A program made the position numbers and the translations under genes. A model generated the notes under the pieces. That model did not search any database. It was not told where the DNA came from and saw nothing but the letters and a program-made list of their open reading frames with translations. 64,000 nt of DNA from Saccharopolyspora endophytica (GTDB taxonomy: Bacteria > Actinomycetota > Actinomycetes > Mycobacteriales > Pseudonocardiaceae), in the NCBI RefSeq assembly GCF_018070075.1, contig NZ_JAGPXE010000002.1, positions 372,001-436,000 on the forward strand, in the 5' to 3' direction. Positions 34,952-43,883 of this stretch are shown piece by piece (the first letter of the stretch is position 1; each line of letters begins with the position of its first letter).

Positions 34952-35899
34952 TTGGCGGCCAAGGGAAACAGCGAACGCCTCCGCTGGAGCGCCGAGGCGT
35001 TCGCCGCTGGTCGGGAACCCATCAGTGAATGGGGGCATTCGCTGATGATGATCCTCTTCGCATTGGACCGCCGACGCGTCGAGGTCGTCGAGCAATCAGA
35101 ACTGTTCTTCGCTCAGCCGATCACCACAACCGACCCGGCGAGTGGTCTCACGCCCGCGATCAGCGGGTCGTACCGGCTGAGGCACACGTTCGACCTGCAG
35201 CGATCGGACGACCGCTGGATCATCGTCGCAGCCAATCCGCATCTGGGGTTCGGACCGCCGCCGCCCACGCAGGTGGACAAGCCCGTGATCAGACTGCGCG
35301 ATCGGTTCCTCCCGGACGACGTCACCGCCGGTTTGTCGACCGCTCCACCTGCCGGGACCAGTGAGAAGACCACCATGGTGGATTTCAGCCCTCGGGCGTC
35401 GGCTGTGGCGGGGTTCAACTGGCAGGCGGTGATCGACTGGGCTTACACGTACGTGTTCGACTACAGCCCGAGCTTTCGGGAATACCCCAACGACTGCACG
35501 AACTTCCTGATCGTGACCGCCGCCGCGATTTTCGTCGCGGCGGCGGTGCTCGTGCTCGCGGATGGTGGGGACCCGACTCGGCGTCCTATGCGCGCTGGTG
35601 CTGCAGGGGGCGCCACTCCGGAGGAGACGGCCCATCGCTATGTCGCGGCGCTGAACGAGCGGGACGAGGTTGCTCTGCTGTCGTTGTCCGTTGTGGACAG
35701 TCCACCCGTCCGGCGGTCAATTGCGGAGCGGGTGGTGCGGGATGGCGGGCGTGGTCTTCGCGTTGACGATGTGGCGGTACATCCCGGGGTGGCGGGCTAC
35801 CACGCCAGGGTAGACATCGTCGGCGGCGCTTATCGGGACACTCTAGAACTGAACGAGCGCGACGAGAACTGGCTGATCGTCTACACCCACGAACCGTGA
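34952..35899 (+). CDS. Chimeric amidase-domain / NTF2-like membrane protein gene
   Basis: One open frame of 315 residues that looks like two joined genes. The first ~185 residues match amidase-domain (amidase_6) proteins up to the conserved YPNDCTNF motif, which carries the catalytic Cys, and then stop short of the rest of that fold. From about residue 188 the sequence switches to a transmembrane helix (LIVTAAAIFVAAAVLVLA) and an NTF2-like domain (EETAHRYVAALNERDEVALL). The switch occurs near 35505 in frame. The N-terminus is also odd: it starts at TTG 34952 with no clear ribosome binding site. It is probably a deletion fusion; any activity is doubtful. Confidence 0.6.
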   Translation: MAAKGNSERLRWSAEAFAAGREPISEWGHSLMMILFALDRRRVEVVEQSELFFAQPITTTDPASGLTPAISGSYRLRHTFDLQRSDDRWIIVAANPHLGFGPPPPTQVDKPVIRLRDRFLPDDVTAGLSTAPPAGTSEKTTMVDFSPRASAVAGFNWQAVIDWAYTYVFDYSPSFREYPNDCTNFLIVTAAAIFVAAAVLVLADGGDPTRRPMRAGAAGGATPEETAHRYVAALNERDEVALLSLSVVDSPPVRRSIAERVVRDGGRGLRVDDVAVHPGVAGYHARVDIVGGAYRDTLELNERDENWLIVYTHEP

Positions 35900-36101
35900 A
35901 TCCGGCCGTCATGACGATCAGCGACTGTTCTAGGAGTTCTCAGCTGTTCGGGACGTTGTCTGCTCTGCCCCGGAAGGGCCTGTCTGAACAGCGGTGATCT
36001 GGTCTTGGGCTGATACGCCGGGCGGTGTGCCTGGCGAGAGGGAGCGATGCTGCACCCGCTCCGGACGACGAGTTCGGGGAACAAGCTCAGGGTTCGGACC
36101 G
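35900..36101. other. Intergenic region between convergent genes, nothing recognised
   Basis: Two hundred bases with no supported gene or signal. Confidence 0.35.
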
Positions 36102-36878
36102 CTAGTAGGGGAGCAGTTCGCCCGCAGTCACCTCGAACGGCAGGTGGTTTCCCTCGGGTGGCAGCGGGCACGTGGCGAAGTCGGTGAAGGCGCACGGGAG
36201 GTTGACCGAGCGGTTGAAGTCGAGCGTGACGGTGCCGTCGGCGGCCGGTTCGGCGGTGACCACGGAGCGGTTCGCCGGATAGGTGGTCACCCCGCTGGTG
36301 GCGTCGGTGAACAGGATGTTGAGGCCACTGCCGGACTTGCCGTTGAACGCTGTCAGCGTGCACTCGACGCCGTCGCGCTTGAAACGTACGAGACCGGGGG
36401 CGTGGTACACGTGGGTCAAGCCGGGCGTGACGGCACCGACCGTTGTCGGCCGGGGCTCGGCGAATGGTTCGAAGATGCCCGTGATCACCCAGTCCGGGTC
36501 AGGTTGGTAGGTCGGCACACCTCGGAAATCGCGGAGCGCTGGGGCTTTCGGCGAGTGCACCCGGATCAGGTAGCCGGAGCGGCGTGCGACCTCGACCTCC
36601 ACGTCACCGGCCGACACCCGGGTGCCGGCTCCGCTGTTGACGAGCTCGAAGCGCTGGATCCCGGTGATCGCTTCGCCCCCGTAGGACAGTTCGGCGCCCT
36701 GCGGGTCGACGTAGGCGGCCTCGGAGTCCTGCCACCACACGCCCGGCGCTGCCGCGTAGGTGGCGGGAGCATCGGTCAGCCAGTCCAGGGAAACCAAGGC
36801 CAGCCAGCCGTAGGGGTCGGCGAGCTCGCGCTCCCGGTTGGCGTGCCAGTCCTGCCACTGCTCGACGAACGTACGCAC
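36102..36878 (-). CDS. DUF1684 family protein
   Basis: A 258-residue protein of the DUF1684 family: the N-terminal block FVEQWQDWHANRERELADPYGWL, a central VPTYQPDPDW stretch and the C-terminal DFNRSVNLPCAFTDFATCPLPPEGN are characteristic. GTG 36878 is preceded by GGAGGAG. The family is widespread in actinobacteria and of unknown function. No partner gene is adjacent; the neighbourhood is scarred by an element remnant. Confidence 0.88.
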   Translation of the reverse strand: MRTFVEQWQDWHANRERELADPYGWLALVSLDWLTDAPATYAAAPGVWWQDSEAAYVDPQGAELSYGGEAITGIQRFELVNSGAGTRVSAGDVEVEVARRSGYLIRVHSPKAPALRDFRGVPTYQPDPDWVITGIFEPFAEPRPTTVGAVTPGLTHVYHAPGLVRFKRDGVECTLTAFNGKSGSGLNILFTDATSGVTTYPANRSVVTAEPAADGTVTLDFNRSVNLPCAFTDFATCPLPPEGNHLPFEVTAGELLPY

Positions 36879-37084
36879 GGCTCCTCCACCAAGTCGGATC
36901 CGACCGGGCAGGCGGTTTTCGGTGACCAACGCCGGGTCGACACCGTCGTTGCCGACCGGGCGAGCGACGATGCCTCCCGATGGTTGATGCCCTCGACGAT
37001 ACGGAGTTCGCCGCCGAACGGCGGCGCAGTCCACTGCGTGGAACCGCGGATGTGCCCTTCCGGTCAACGGGATCTCTGGCCAGA

Positions 37085-37345
37085 TCGCCCGCGTCGAGGG
37101 TGCCGCTGATGATCGAGTGGATATGGCGGACCGTTGAGGCAGCCATCGGCCTGCACGCCATGTGGGAGGCAGTCCTCGGCGACGCAGTCGTGCTCGCCAG
37201 GCTTCTTGTGCTTCTCGACGACTACCAGAGCGTCTTGCGGCGCTCCTCGATGGGGCGCGCCGAGGTCCATTCGGGGTGCGAACGACTCACGGTCTTGCGT
37301 GTTCTCGCGCCCGAGGCCGAGCCCAGGATCAAAATCTCGATCCAC
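37085..37345 (-). pseudogene. Fragment of an actinomycete integrative-element tyrosine integrase
   Basis: In two minus-strand frames lie pieces of the N-terminal half of a pSAM2/AICE-type tyrosine integrase: EKHKKPGEHDCVAEDCLPH in one frame, then CRPMAASTVRHIHSIISGTL in the next, the well-conserved stretch that in intact integrases leads into the catalytic domain. The frame changes at about 37160 and the C-terminal catalytic part (R..HxxR..Y) is absent. It sits 29 bp from a tRNA 3'-end copy, as expected of an element scar. Not functional. Confidence 0.6.
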
Positions 37346-37373
37346 ATAGTCGCTTGTTTTGCCTGGTCAAGGC

Positions 37374-37420
37374 TGGTGCCCCCGGTGCGATTCGAACGCA
37401 CACTGGACGGATTTTGAGTC
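37374..37420 (-). repeat. tRNA 3'-end fragment, probable attachment-site scar
   Basis: On the minus strand the 47 nt read as the 3' half of a tRNA: GACTCAAAATCC (anticodon loop CTCAAAA, anticodon CAA), T-arm GTGCG-TTCGAAT-CGCAC and CGGGGGC-A-CCA. The 5' half that should pair (GCCCCCG) is missing; the sequence before it does not fold. This is what integrases leave at one end of an integrated element (att site). The nearby integrase fragment supports that. Confidence 0.6.
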
Positions 37421-37836
37421 GGCTAGGGACTTTGTCATCGGTGAGGTGCCTGGGCAAACGGGATGAATGGAGGACAAAGATGGTGCTCGAGTTGCATGGT
37501 GGGCAGAAGTTCGCACCCAGATTCGCACCCAGGTAAGTCCGCGCCGACTAGGTCGGACGCGTCGGCGGTCGAAGCGATCATGTCCGTCCTCGACATTTGA
37601 GCCGCCCACAAAACGGCCCGGAGGGCTGGAACTTCACCCACGGCGGTACCCTGGCGACCTCGGCAACCCTGTGCGATCGCCTATTCAGCGTGCCAGTGAT
37701 CAGGCGACTGAACGTGCTCGGCGACAGTGTGCCGACCCCGGTGCTGCGGCCGTCAGCTACGAAACGCACCACATACCTGCCTCAAATCAACTGTGGCGGC
37801 GAATCAACCTCCGCGCCAGTTTGCTCGGTTCGGGAG

Positions 37837-38961
37837 TCAACATCGCGTGGCCGACGGCTCCAGATGCGTGGCTGCCTGGTGGAGCGAGATGAGTTCGGTC
37901 CGGTTGACGGCGCCGAACTTGCGCATGATGTTTCGGATGTGAGATTTGACGGTGTTCGTGGTGATGGCGAGCTGATGGGCGATCGCAGTGTTGTCACGCC
38001 CGAGGACAACGAGTGTCATCACGTCGCGTTCCCGCGAGGTCAGGACATTGTCAAAGGCAGGTGATGGGCCGACGAGCGGCAATCCGACTTCCGACACCGT
38101 GTCCGCGTGTTCCCGCCCGACGAGCCGTACGAGGTCGACCCCGGTATCGAGTGAGGTCATGGTGCTTTCTATGGCAGCCAGGGAAGTCCGCACGCGGGAC
38201 CGTTGTGACCGGAAGCGTTCGTAGAGCAGCTCACGCTCGAGTATGCGACCAAGCCCGATGGCGCAGGTCTCCAGTCGCTCATTGAGATCGTCATCCTCGT
38301 GCGATCTTGCTGGCTCCGGCACGTGCACCAGGGCCGTCACCCGGCCCGCCACCGGGATAGGTGCCACGCGGACACGCCCCGTCTCCGCCCACAGGCTCCT
38401 CGAGGTCGACGACAAGGCGAGTCCGGTGCGGACGGCCTCTGCCTCTGCCGGCAGTTGCGCCAGAGGTACAGTGCCGAATCCGTCCGGCTCCTCCCGACCG
38501 TGGAACTGCCCGGAGGCGTCGTACAGCCTCCACTGCGACCAGGTGTCCTTATGTATGCGGGCGATGAGCGCCCACTGCGCGCCGAAGGCCTGAGCGATGG
38601 CTGGACAGATCTGGTTGCTTAACTCGGACTCATCTCTCAATGAGCGCAACTGCGCGAGGCACTCTGCCACCTGGTCGCGTGCGTGCAGGCGGGCTTGGTG
38701 GAAGTGGCGGTCCCACTCCTCGCCCAGCGCCAACGCCTCGGCGGCCAGCTCCAGCAACCGTCGATCGTGGTCTACCGGGTACGACGCAATCGCGCGAGCG
38801 GCGTCGTGCAGCGCACCGGTTGGCTGCGTGACGTGCTCGCGGACCGACGCCGGCACGGCGGGGTCGAGCAACTCGAGTCCGTCGAGACGTGCGGCAAGGC
38901 GAAGGGTGCTCGCCCGAAGGTCACGAGTGGAACGAGTGCGCGCCTGCTGAGCGGCCGTCAC
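37837..38961 (-). CDS. GAF-LuxR transcriptional regulator
   Basis: A 374-residue regulator with a central GAF-like sensory region (about 120-260) and a C-terminal LuxR HTH (about 305-365: TSRERDVMTLVVLGRDNTAI then TTNTVKSHIRNIMRKFGAV). There is no receiver or ATPase domain. Its start overlaps the stop of the preceding regulator gene by ATGA, so the two are translationally coupled. Together they flank a large acyl-CoA catabolic cluster transcribed in the opposite direction and are the obvious candidates to control it. Confidence 0.85.
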   Translation of the reverse strand: MTAAQQARTRSTRDLRASTLRLAARLDGLELLDPAVPASVREHVTQPTGALHDAARAIASYPVDHDRRLLELAAEALALGEEWDRHFHQARLHARDQVAECLAQLRSLRDESELSNQICPAIAQAFGAQWALIARIHKDTWSQWRLYDASGQFHGREEPDGFGTVPLAQLPAEAEAVRTGLALSSTSRSLWAETGRVRVAPIPVAGRVTALVHVPEPARSHEDDDLNERLETCAIGLGRILERELLYERFRSQRSRVRTSLAAIESTMTSLDTGVDLVRLVGREHADTVSEVGLPLVGPSPAFDNVLTSRERDVMTLVVLGRDNTAIAHQLAITTNTVKSHIRNIMRKFGAVNRTELISLHQAATHLEPSATRC

Positions 38962-40067
38962 GAGACTGCCTCGCGGGTCTCCCGCTCGCGCAGCTGCAGG
39001 TACTTCGCGACCGCCTCTGCGCGGGTGGCGACACGCAGTTTGCGAAGAATCTTGGAGACGTGGCTCTTCACCGTCTCGCTTGACAACACCAGTTCCTGGG
39101 CGATGGCTCGGTTGGTGGCGCCTGCCGCGAGCAGGGTGAGCACCTCCTGTTCCCGTCGGCTCAGCAGGTCTGCGGTGCGCTGTGCAGCGCTCGGGTCCGG
39201 TTCCTCGCCGCGGGCGCGCTCTTGCGCGGTCGCCGGTAGGGCTAGCGGCTCATCTGCGAGGGCGGCTAGGCCTGCCGTGACTTCGTCCAGCAGTTCACCC
39301 ACCCGTGCTCGCTGGCCGTCGATGCGCTCGCGCAGCACGGCGGACTCGAACAGGACGCTGAACTCCGCCGCGAACCGGTCGATGCTGTGCAGGTCACCAA
39401 CGGTGATGTGGCTGTGCTGGCGGAGACGGTCGGCATGGAGGAAGCCGATCACCCGTCGGTTCGTGGTGATCGGGGCCGCGACGTAGGACCTGCTCTGGGT
39501 GACCCGGACCAGCGGCTTGTAGGTCCTGGGGTCGGTCTCCGCGTGTTCGACGATCACCGCTTTCCGATCCCGGACCATCTCCGTCTCCAGCATTGAGCGC
39601 GCCAGCGGGATCTCGTTGCCCTCCCGTGCGAACCGGTCGAACTCGTCGGCGTCCGGGTCGGCGTAGTCTTCGGGCCGAATGGTGTCTGGCAGCCACCGTG
39701 AGCCCCGCGCCGAGGAGATCATCACCCGGGTGAAGCCGCACGCCTCGCGGAGCTCGGCGGGGGCGCGTCGCGACATCTCCCCGCTGGAGGGTGCGGAGGC
39801 CAGGCGGTCCAGCGCGGCGGCCAGCGTGGCGTCGGTCGTCCGACGCAGCTCGAGGTCGTGTGCTCTGGCCGCGCGCCGCTCCTCAGCGATCTCAGCCCAG
39901 TGCTCGAGGTCCTTGCGAGACCAGCCCGGCTCCGCCGCGGTCTCCCGGTTCCGTTGCTCCAGCTCGTCGAAGACGAACCGAGCGATGAAAGCGCGCTCGC
40001 GGCGCGCGTGACGCCGGTGTGACCGCAGCCGTTCCAGGTCCGAATGGGCCTCGGTGGCTGAGGACAT
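38958..40067 (-). CDS. GAF-LuxR transcriptional regulator
   Basis: A 369-residue regulator, paralogous in layout to its neighbour: an N-terminal helical region, a GAF-like domain (about 95-235, containing YVAAPITTNRRVIGFLH) and a C-terminal LuxR HTH (about 300-360: SRREQEVLTLLAAGATNRAI then SSETVKSHVSKILRKL). ATG 40067 is used; an upstream ATG two codons earlier is possible. It is the first gene of a two-gene regulatory operon divergent from the acyl-CoA dehydrogenase at 40174. Confidence 0.85.
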   Translation of the reverse strand: MSSATEAHSDLERLRSHRRHARRERAFIARFVFDELEQRNRETAAEPGWSRKDLEHWAEIAEERRAARAHDLELRRTTDATLAAALDRLASAPSSGEMSRRAPAELREACGFTRVMISSARGSRWLPDTIRPEDYADPDADEFDRFAREGNEIPLARSMLETEMVRDRKAVIVEHAETDPRTYKPLVRVTQSRSYVAAPITTNRRVIGFLHADRLRQHSHITVGDLHSIDRFAAEFSVLFESAVLRERIDGQRARVGELLDEVTAGLAALADEPLALPATAQERARGEEPDPSAAQRTADLLSRREQEVLTLLAAGATNRAIAQELVLSSETVKSHVSKILRKLRVATRAEAVAKYLQLRERETREAVS

Positions 40068-40088
40068 GCGCAAACACTACCACTGTTG

Positions 40089-40104
40089 GGGGGTGAAGAC
40101 CCCC
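40089..40104. promoter_or_regulatory. GGGGGT-gaag-ACCCCC dyad
   Basis: A perfect 6-bp inverted repeat with a 4-nt spacer in the 106-bp gap between the divergent LuxR gene and the catabolic operon. It is flanked by TGTTGG on both sides as a direct repeat. It is well placed as an operator for one of the GAF-LuxR regulators; this is inferred. Confidence 0.55.
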
Positions 40105-40173
40105 TGTTGGCATGGAGAGGAGTGCGGCCACAAAGAAGCACACTATGACCGCCGTCACCGATGAAGGAGACCG

Positions 40174-41337
40174 ATGTCCGCACCGTTGAACTTCTCGATC
40201 ACCGCTGAACAGCAGGATTTGGTGAGTGTTGCCAGTCGTTTCGGTGAGCAACGTCTGGCGCCGTTCTACAAGCAGCGGGAGATCGAGGGTGCCTTCGACC
40301 GTGACACGTTGCTCGAGATGGGCAGGCTCGGCCTGTTCGCGGTCGAACTCCCCGAGGATTACGGCGGGCTGGGACTGGACTGTGTGACGGCGGGGCTGGT
40401 TCTGGAAGCGATCTGCCGTTCCGACTACAACGTCGGCCAGCTGATGGTGTCGATGTCCTTGAGTTCCGCGTTGCTGGCGCGTCACGGGAACCCGGAGGTC
40501 GTGAAGCCGTGGCTCTCGGGCATGACCGCCGGTCGGATCATCCCAGCGATCGCGTTGACGGAGCCGGCGGGCGGGTCGGACGCCGCGAACCTCACGCTGC
40601 GAGCTGATCGCGACGACGACACCTACATCCTCGACGGGGAGAAGACTTCGACGAGCTTCGCGACCCAGGCCGACTTCGCCGTGGTATGGGCCAGGACCGG
40701 GGGGCCGGGTGCCCGCGGCATCAGCGCCTTCCTGGTACCGCTCGACCTCCCCGGCATCACCACCAGCGAATTCGCCGACCTGGGCGGGCGCAGCGCGGGC
40801 CGCGGGTCGGTGCACTTCGACCGAGTGGCCGTGCCCGCGTCGCACCTGCTCGGCGAGGAGAACCAGGGGTTCATCCAGGTCATGCAGGGTTTCGACTACA
40901 GCCGGGCCCTGATCGGCCTTCAGGTCCTCGCGGTGGCTCGGCAGTCACTGGACGAGACTTGGCGGTCGGCGGCGGAGCGCACCAGCATGGGCAAGCCGCT
41001 GACCGACCACCAAGGCGTGTCATTCCCTTTGGCGGAGGCCGAGACGCACGTTGAGGCCTGCCGCCTGCTGTGTCTGAAGACCCTGTGGCTGAAGGATCAG
41101 GGGATCCCCCACACCGAGGAAGCCGCCATGTGCAAGTGGTGGGGGCCGAAGCTTGCCTTCGAGACGGTCCAGACCTGCCTACTGATCAACGGCCACTCTG
41201 CGTACACCGAGGAGCTGCCTTATGAGCAGCGGCTCCGCGACGTCCTCGGCCTGCAGCTCGGGGACGGGAGCGCGCAGATCATGAAGCTCGTCATCGCACG
41301 CCACAAGGTCGGCCAGGCCAAGATCCCGGGCCACTAG
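40174..41337 (+). CDS. Acyl-CoA dehydrogenase (cyclohexanecarboxyl-CoA-dehydrogenase-like)
   Basis: A 387-residue acyl-CoA dehydrogenase. The FAD/substrate motif is ALTEPAGGSDAAN (about 130-142), with a complete N-terminal helical domain, beta barrel (DGEKTSTSFATQADF) and C-terminal helices. The catalytic position, YEGT in many relatives, reads LGDGSAQI: Asp instead of Glu. It would introduce a double bond next to the CoA thioester and pass electrons to ETF. ATG 40174 is preceded by AAGGAG. It is the first gene of a run that continues to 47070 with short gaps or overlaps. Confidence 0.88.
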   Translation: MSAPLNFSITAEQQDLVSVASRFGEQRLAPFYKQREIEGAFDRDTLLEMGRLGLFAVELPEDYGGLGLDCVTAGLVLEAICRSDYNVGQLMVSMSLSSALLARHGNPEVVKPWLSGMTAGRIIPAIALTEPAGGSDAANLTLRADRDDDTYILDGEKTSTSFATQADFAVVWARTGGPGARGISAFLVPLDLPGITTSEFADLGGRSAGRGSVHFDRVAVPASHLLGEENQGFIQVMQGFDYSRALIGLQVLAVARQSLDETWRSAAERTSMGKPLTDHQGVSFPLAEAETHVEACRLLCLKTLWLKDQGIPHTEEAAMCKWWGPKLAFETVQTCLLINGHSAYTEELPYEQRLRDVLGLQLGDGSAQIMKLVIARHKVGQAKIPGH

Positions 41338-41351
41338 GACTGGAGAACCGG

Positions 41352-42161
41352 ATGAGCAAGGTCATCTACGAAAAGCGCGACGCGATCGCGTACATCACCC
41401 TCAACCGTCCCGACGTGCACAACGCCATCGACACGGAGACCGACGAGCTCCTCTTCGAGGCGTGGTCGGAGTTCCGCAACGACCCCGATGTACGGGTGGC
41501 CATCCTGACCGGAGCCGGAGAGAAGACCTTCTGTGCCGGTGCGGACCTCAAGTCACACGTCGACCCGTGGCTCAACGCGGGACCCGAGCTGGGTCGGAGC
41601 CTGCTGAACAAGGGCTTCGCAGGCCGTATCACACGCGGGCTGCACCACACGTCCAAGCCGATCATCGCGGCCCTCAACGGCTGGGTTATCGGCGGAGGCA
41701 TCGAGCTGGCACTGGCCTGCGACATCCGGCTTGCCTCGGAGAACGCGAACTTCGGGTTCTTCCACATCCGGCGGGGGATGCACTTCGCCGACGGCGGCAT
41801 CGTCCGGCTGGTCAACACCTGCGGGGTCGGTGTCGCGATGGAGCTGGAACTGATGGGCGAGCCGATCGACGCGCAGCGAGCCAAGGAGGTCCACCTCGTC
41901 AACCGGGTGGTGCCCCAGGCCCAGCTGATGAGCACCGCCGAACACATCGCCTCGAAGATCCTGCGCAATCCCCAGGCGGCCGTGGAGTCGGCCAAGGACA
42001 CCATCTTGGAGGTGGTGGGACGGCCGTTGGATGACCAACTACGCCTCGAGGCCCTCTACGGCTACTCGACCATGGGCAATCCCGAGATCGTCGAGCGCAA
42101 GCAGGACTTCGTCGAGCGTCGTGATCCCGACCGGGTGAGCACACATACCCCGTCCGAGTGA
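41352..42161 (+). CDS. Enoyl-CoA hydratase/crotonase family protein
   Basis: A 269-residue crotonase-fold protein: oxyanion-hole segments AILTGAGEKTFCAGADLKSH and NGWVIGGGIELALACDIRLA. The first catalytic Glu (GGGIE) is present, but the second, usually in a QPEI-type segment, is His in FGFFHIRRG, so simple hydration is not certain. It would hydrate or otherwise modify the enoyl-CoA made by the preceding dehydrogenase. ATG 41352, 14 nt after the upstream stop; it overlaps the next gene by four bases. Confidence 0.85.
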   Translation: MSKVIYEKRDAIAYITLNRPDVHNAIDTETDELLFEAWSEFRNDPDVRVAILTGAGEKTFCAGADLKSHVDPWLNAGPELGRSLLNKGFAGRITRGLHHTSKPIIAALNGWVIGGGIELALACDIRLASENANFGFFHIRRGMHFADGGIVRLVNTCGVGVAMELELMGEPIDAQRAKEVHLVNRVVPQAQLMSTAEHIASKILRNPQAAVESAKDTILEVVGRPLDDQLRLEALYGYSTMGNPEIVERKQDFVERRDPDRVSTHTPSE

Positions 42162-43069
42162 CCGAATCGACCATCCACGAGCAGAGGACCAACATCGTGA
42201 CCTACCGCAGCGTTTACGCGCCCGGACTCTTCAAGGACCAGGTCATCGTCGTCACCGGTGGCGGCAGCGGAATCGGCCGCTGCACGGCGCACGAACTCGC
42301 CTCCCTCGGCGCCCACGTAGCCATCCTCGGGCGCAATCCGGAGAAGCTGGAGCACGTCCGGGACGAGATCTCCACCGACGGCGGCTCGGTCTCTACCCAC
42401 GTGAACGATATCCGCGATGAGGACACCATCATCGAGACCGTCGACACGGTCCTCCGAGACCACGGTCGGATCGACGGTCTGGTCAACAACGCCGGCGGTC
42501 AGTACCGCGCTCCGCTGAAGACCATCACGACCAAGGGTTTCGATGCCGTTGTGAGAACCAACCTCACCGGTGGTTTCATCGTCATGCGCGAGGTCTACAA
42601 CCGGTGGATGGCCGACCATGGCGGCTCGATCGTCAGCATGATCGCCGATATCTGGCACGGGTGGCCCCACTTCTCGCACTCCGCGGCATCGCGTGGGGGC
42701 ATGCTCACCCTGAGCGAGTCGGCCGCGACCGAATGGGCCGAATCCGGCGTACGGGTCAACACGGTCGCGCCCGGCTCCATCGCGTCCAGTGGCCTGGACA
42801 CCTACGACGCGAAGGACACGGCGTTCATCCAGGATGGCGTCTCACCGCACATCCCACTCCAGCGGTTCGGCACCGAGTCCGAGGTCTCAGCCGCGATCGT
42901 CTTCCTGCTGTCGCCGGCCGCGAGCTTCATCACCGGCTCGTGCATCCGCATCGACGGCGGGGCCCCCAACGCCCGTCGCGGGTGGTGGGAGTTGCAGCCC
43001 GCGCGCAACAACGAGCCCTTCAACGGGTTCCATCGTGCGGCCCTTCCGACCATCCTCGCGAACCGATGA
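42158..43069 (+). CDS. Short-chain dehydrogenase/reductase, trans-2-enoyl-CoA-reductase-like
   Basis: A 303-residue SDR with the TGGGSGIG cofactor motif (about 33-40), NNAGG and SIVSMIAD. In place of the canonical YxxxK it has HSAASRGGM, the variant seen in peroxisomal trans-2-enoyl-CoA reductase (PECR)-like proteins, which also share its length and WE/GVRVN pattern. It may act on an acyl-CoA ring or chain intermediate. GTG 42158 overlaps the upstream stop in a GTGA arrangement. Confidence 0.82.
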   Translation: MTESTIHEQRTNIVTYRSVYAPGLFKDQVIVVTGGGSGIGRCTAHELASLGAHVAILGRNPEKLEHVRDEISTDGGSVSTHVNDIRDEDTIIETVDTVLRDHGRIDGLVNNAGGQYRAPLKTITTKGFDAVVRTNLTGGFIVMREVYNRWMADHGGSIVSMIADIWHGWPHFSHSAASRGGMLTLSESAATEWAESGVRVNTVAPGSIASSGLDTYDAKDTAFIQDGVSPHIPLQRFGTESEVSAAIVFLLSPAASFITGSCIRIDGGAPNARRGWWELQPARNNEPFNGFHRAALPTILANR

Positions 43070-43836
43070 GCACGCCTGCCGCCGGATCCGGCGTCGTTGT
43101 CCTCGGGGGCACCGGTGGTGTCGGGCTCGAGACGGCTTCGCAGTTCGCGGAGAACGGGGCGCGCGTGGTCATCCTCGGCCGCAACGATGAGCGTGGCGCG
43201 ATGGCCTGCGACGAGGTACAGCGACGCAGCGGCAGCAAGCCGCACTTCGTCAGGGCCGACGCGACCGATCCGGACGACGCGGTTCGTGCCGGCGAGACCA
43301 GCCTCGCCCTTCTCGGAGCGGTGGACGTGCTCGTCAGCGCGACCGGCCCGAGCGAACCCCCTCGGCTGCTGCACACCATCCCGATTCAGAACATCCGCGA
43401 CCGCATCGACGAGGTCATGCTGCCACCGCTGCACATGATGCACGCACTGCTGCCCTTGATGCGGGCACAGCGCAGCGGAACCGTCATCAACGTCGCTTCC
43501 GACGCCGCGAAGCTCGCGACACCCGGGGAGACCGCCATCGGTGCCGCGATGGCGGCGATCGTCATGTACTCCAAGTCGGCCGCACTCGAGGTCAAGCGTG
43601 AGGGCGTGCGCATCAACATGCTTACGCCCTCCCTCATCGCGGGCACGCCCGGCGCGGCTTTGATCGCGGGGGAGCCGTTCAGTGCACGGATGTTCGAGAA
43701 AGCCGCGTCGCTGGCGCATCTTGGGGTCGCCGAGCCAGCAGACCTCGCGGCTATGGCGGTCTTCCTGGCCAGTCCCGCCGCTCGGCGCGTGACAGGGCAG
43801 GCGATCAGCATCAACGGAGGCATCTCGGTGGCCTGA
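43066..43836 (+). CDS. Short-chain dehydrogenase/reductase
   Basis: A 256-residue SDR: LGGTGGVGLETA cofactor motif (about 13-24), VSATGPSEPP in the NNAG position, TVINVASDAAK for the catalytic Ser, and MYSKSAALEV with the Tyr and a Lys-like arrangement (YSKSA is shifted relative to YxxxK, so the active site is not classical). It starts at ATG 43066 overlapping the preceding stop. Likely a hydroxyacyl-CoA dehydrogenase-like step. Confidence 0.8.
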   Translation: MSTPAAGSGVVVLGGTGGVGLETASQFAENGARVVILGRNDERGAMACDEVQRRSGSKPHFVRADATDPDDAVRAGETSLALLGAVDVLVSATGPSEPPRLLHTIPIQNIRDRIDEVMLPPLHMMHALLPLMRAQRSGTVINVASDAAKLATPGETAIGAAMAAIVMYSKSAALEVKREGVRINMLTPSLIAGTPGAALIAGEPFSARMFEKAASLAHLGVAEPADLAAMAVFLASPAARRVTGQAISINGGISVA

Positions 43837-43883
43837 CGCCCCCGCGATTCACGGTGACGATCTCCCACCACAGGAGAGAAATC

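Larger units (their letters stand above)
36879..37836. other. Scar region of a lost integrative element
   Basis: Nearly 1 kb with no intact gene. It contains the integrase fragment and tRNA 3' end listed separately. The stretch 37421-37836 shows no supported gene; short frames with repeated FAPR- or GANL-like reads may be further debris. Confidence 0.45.

Noticed and set aside
37374..37460. Complete tRNA-Leu(CAA) gene on the minus strand
   Set aside because: The 3' half is good, but the 5' acceptor strand and D-arm do not fit, and the anticodon stem has a mismatch. Treated as a fragment.
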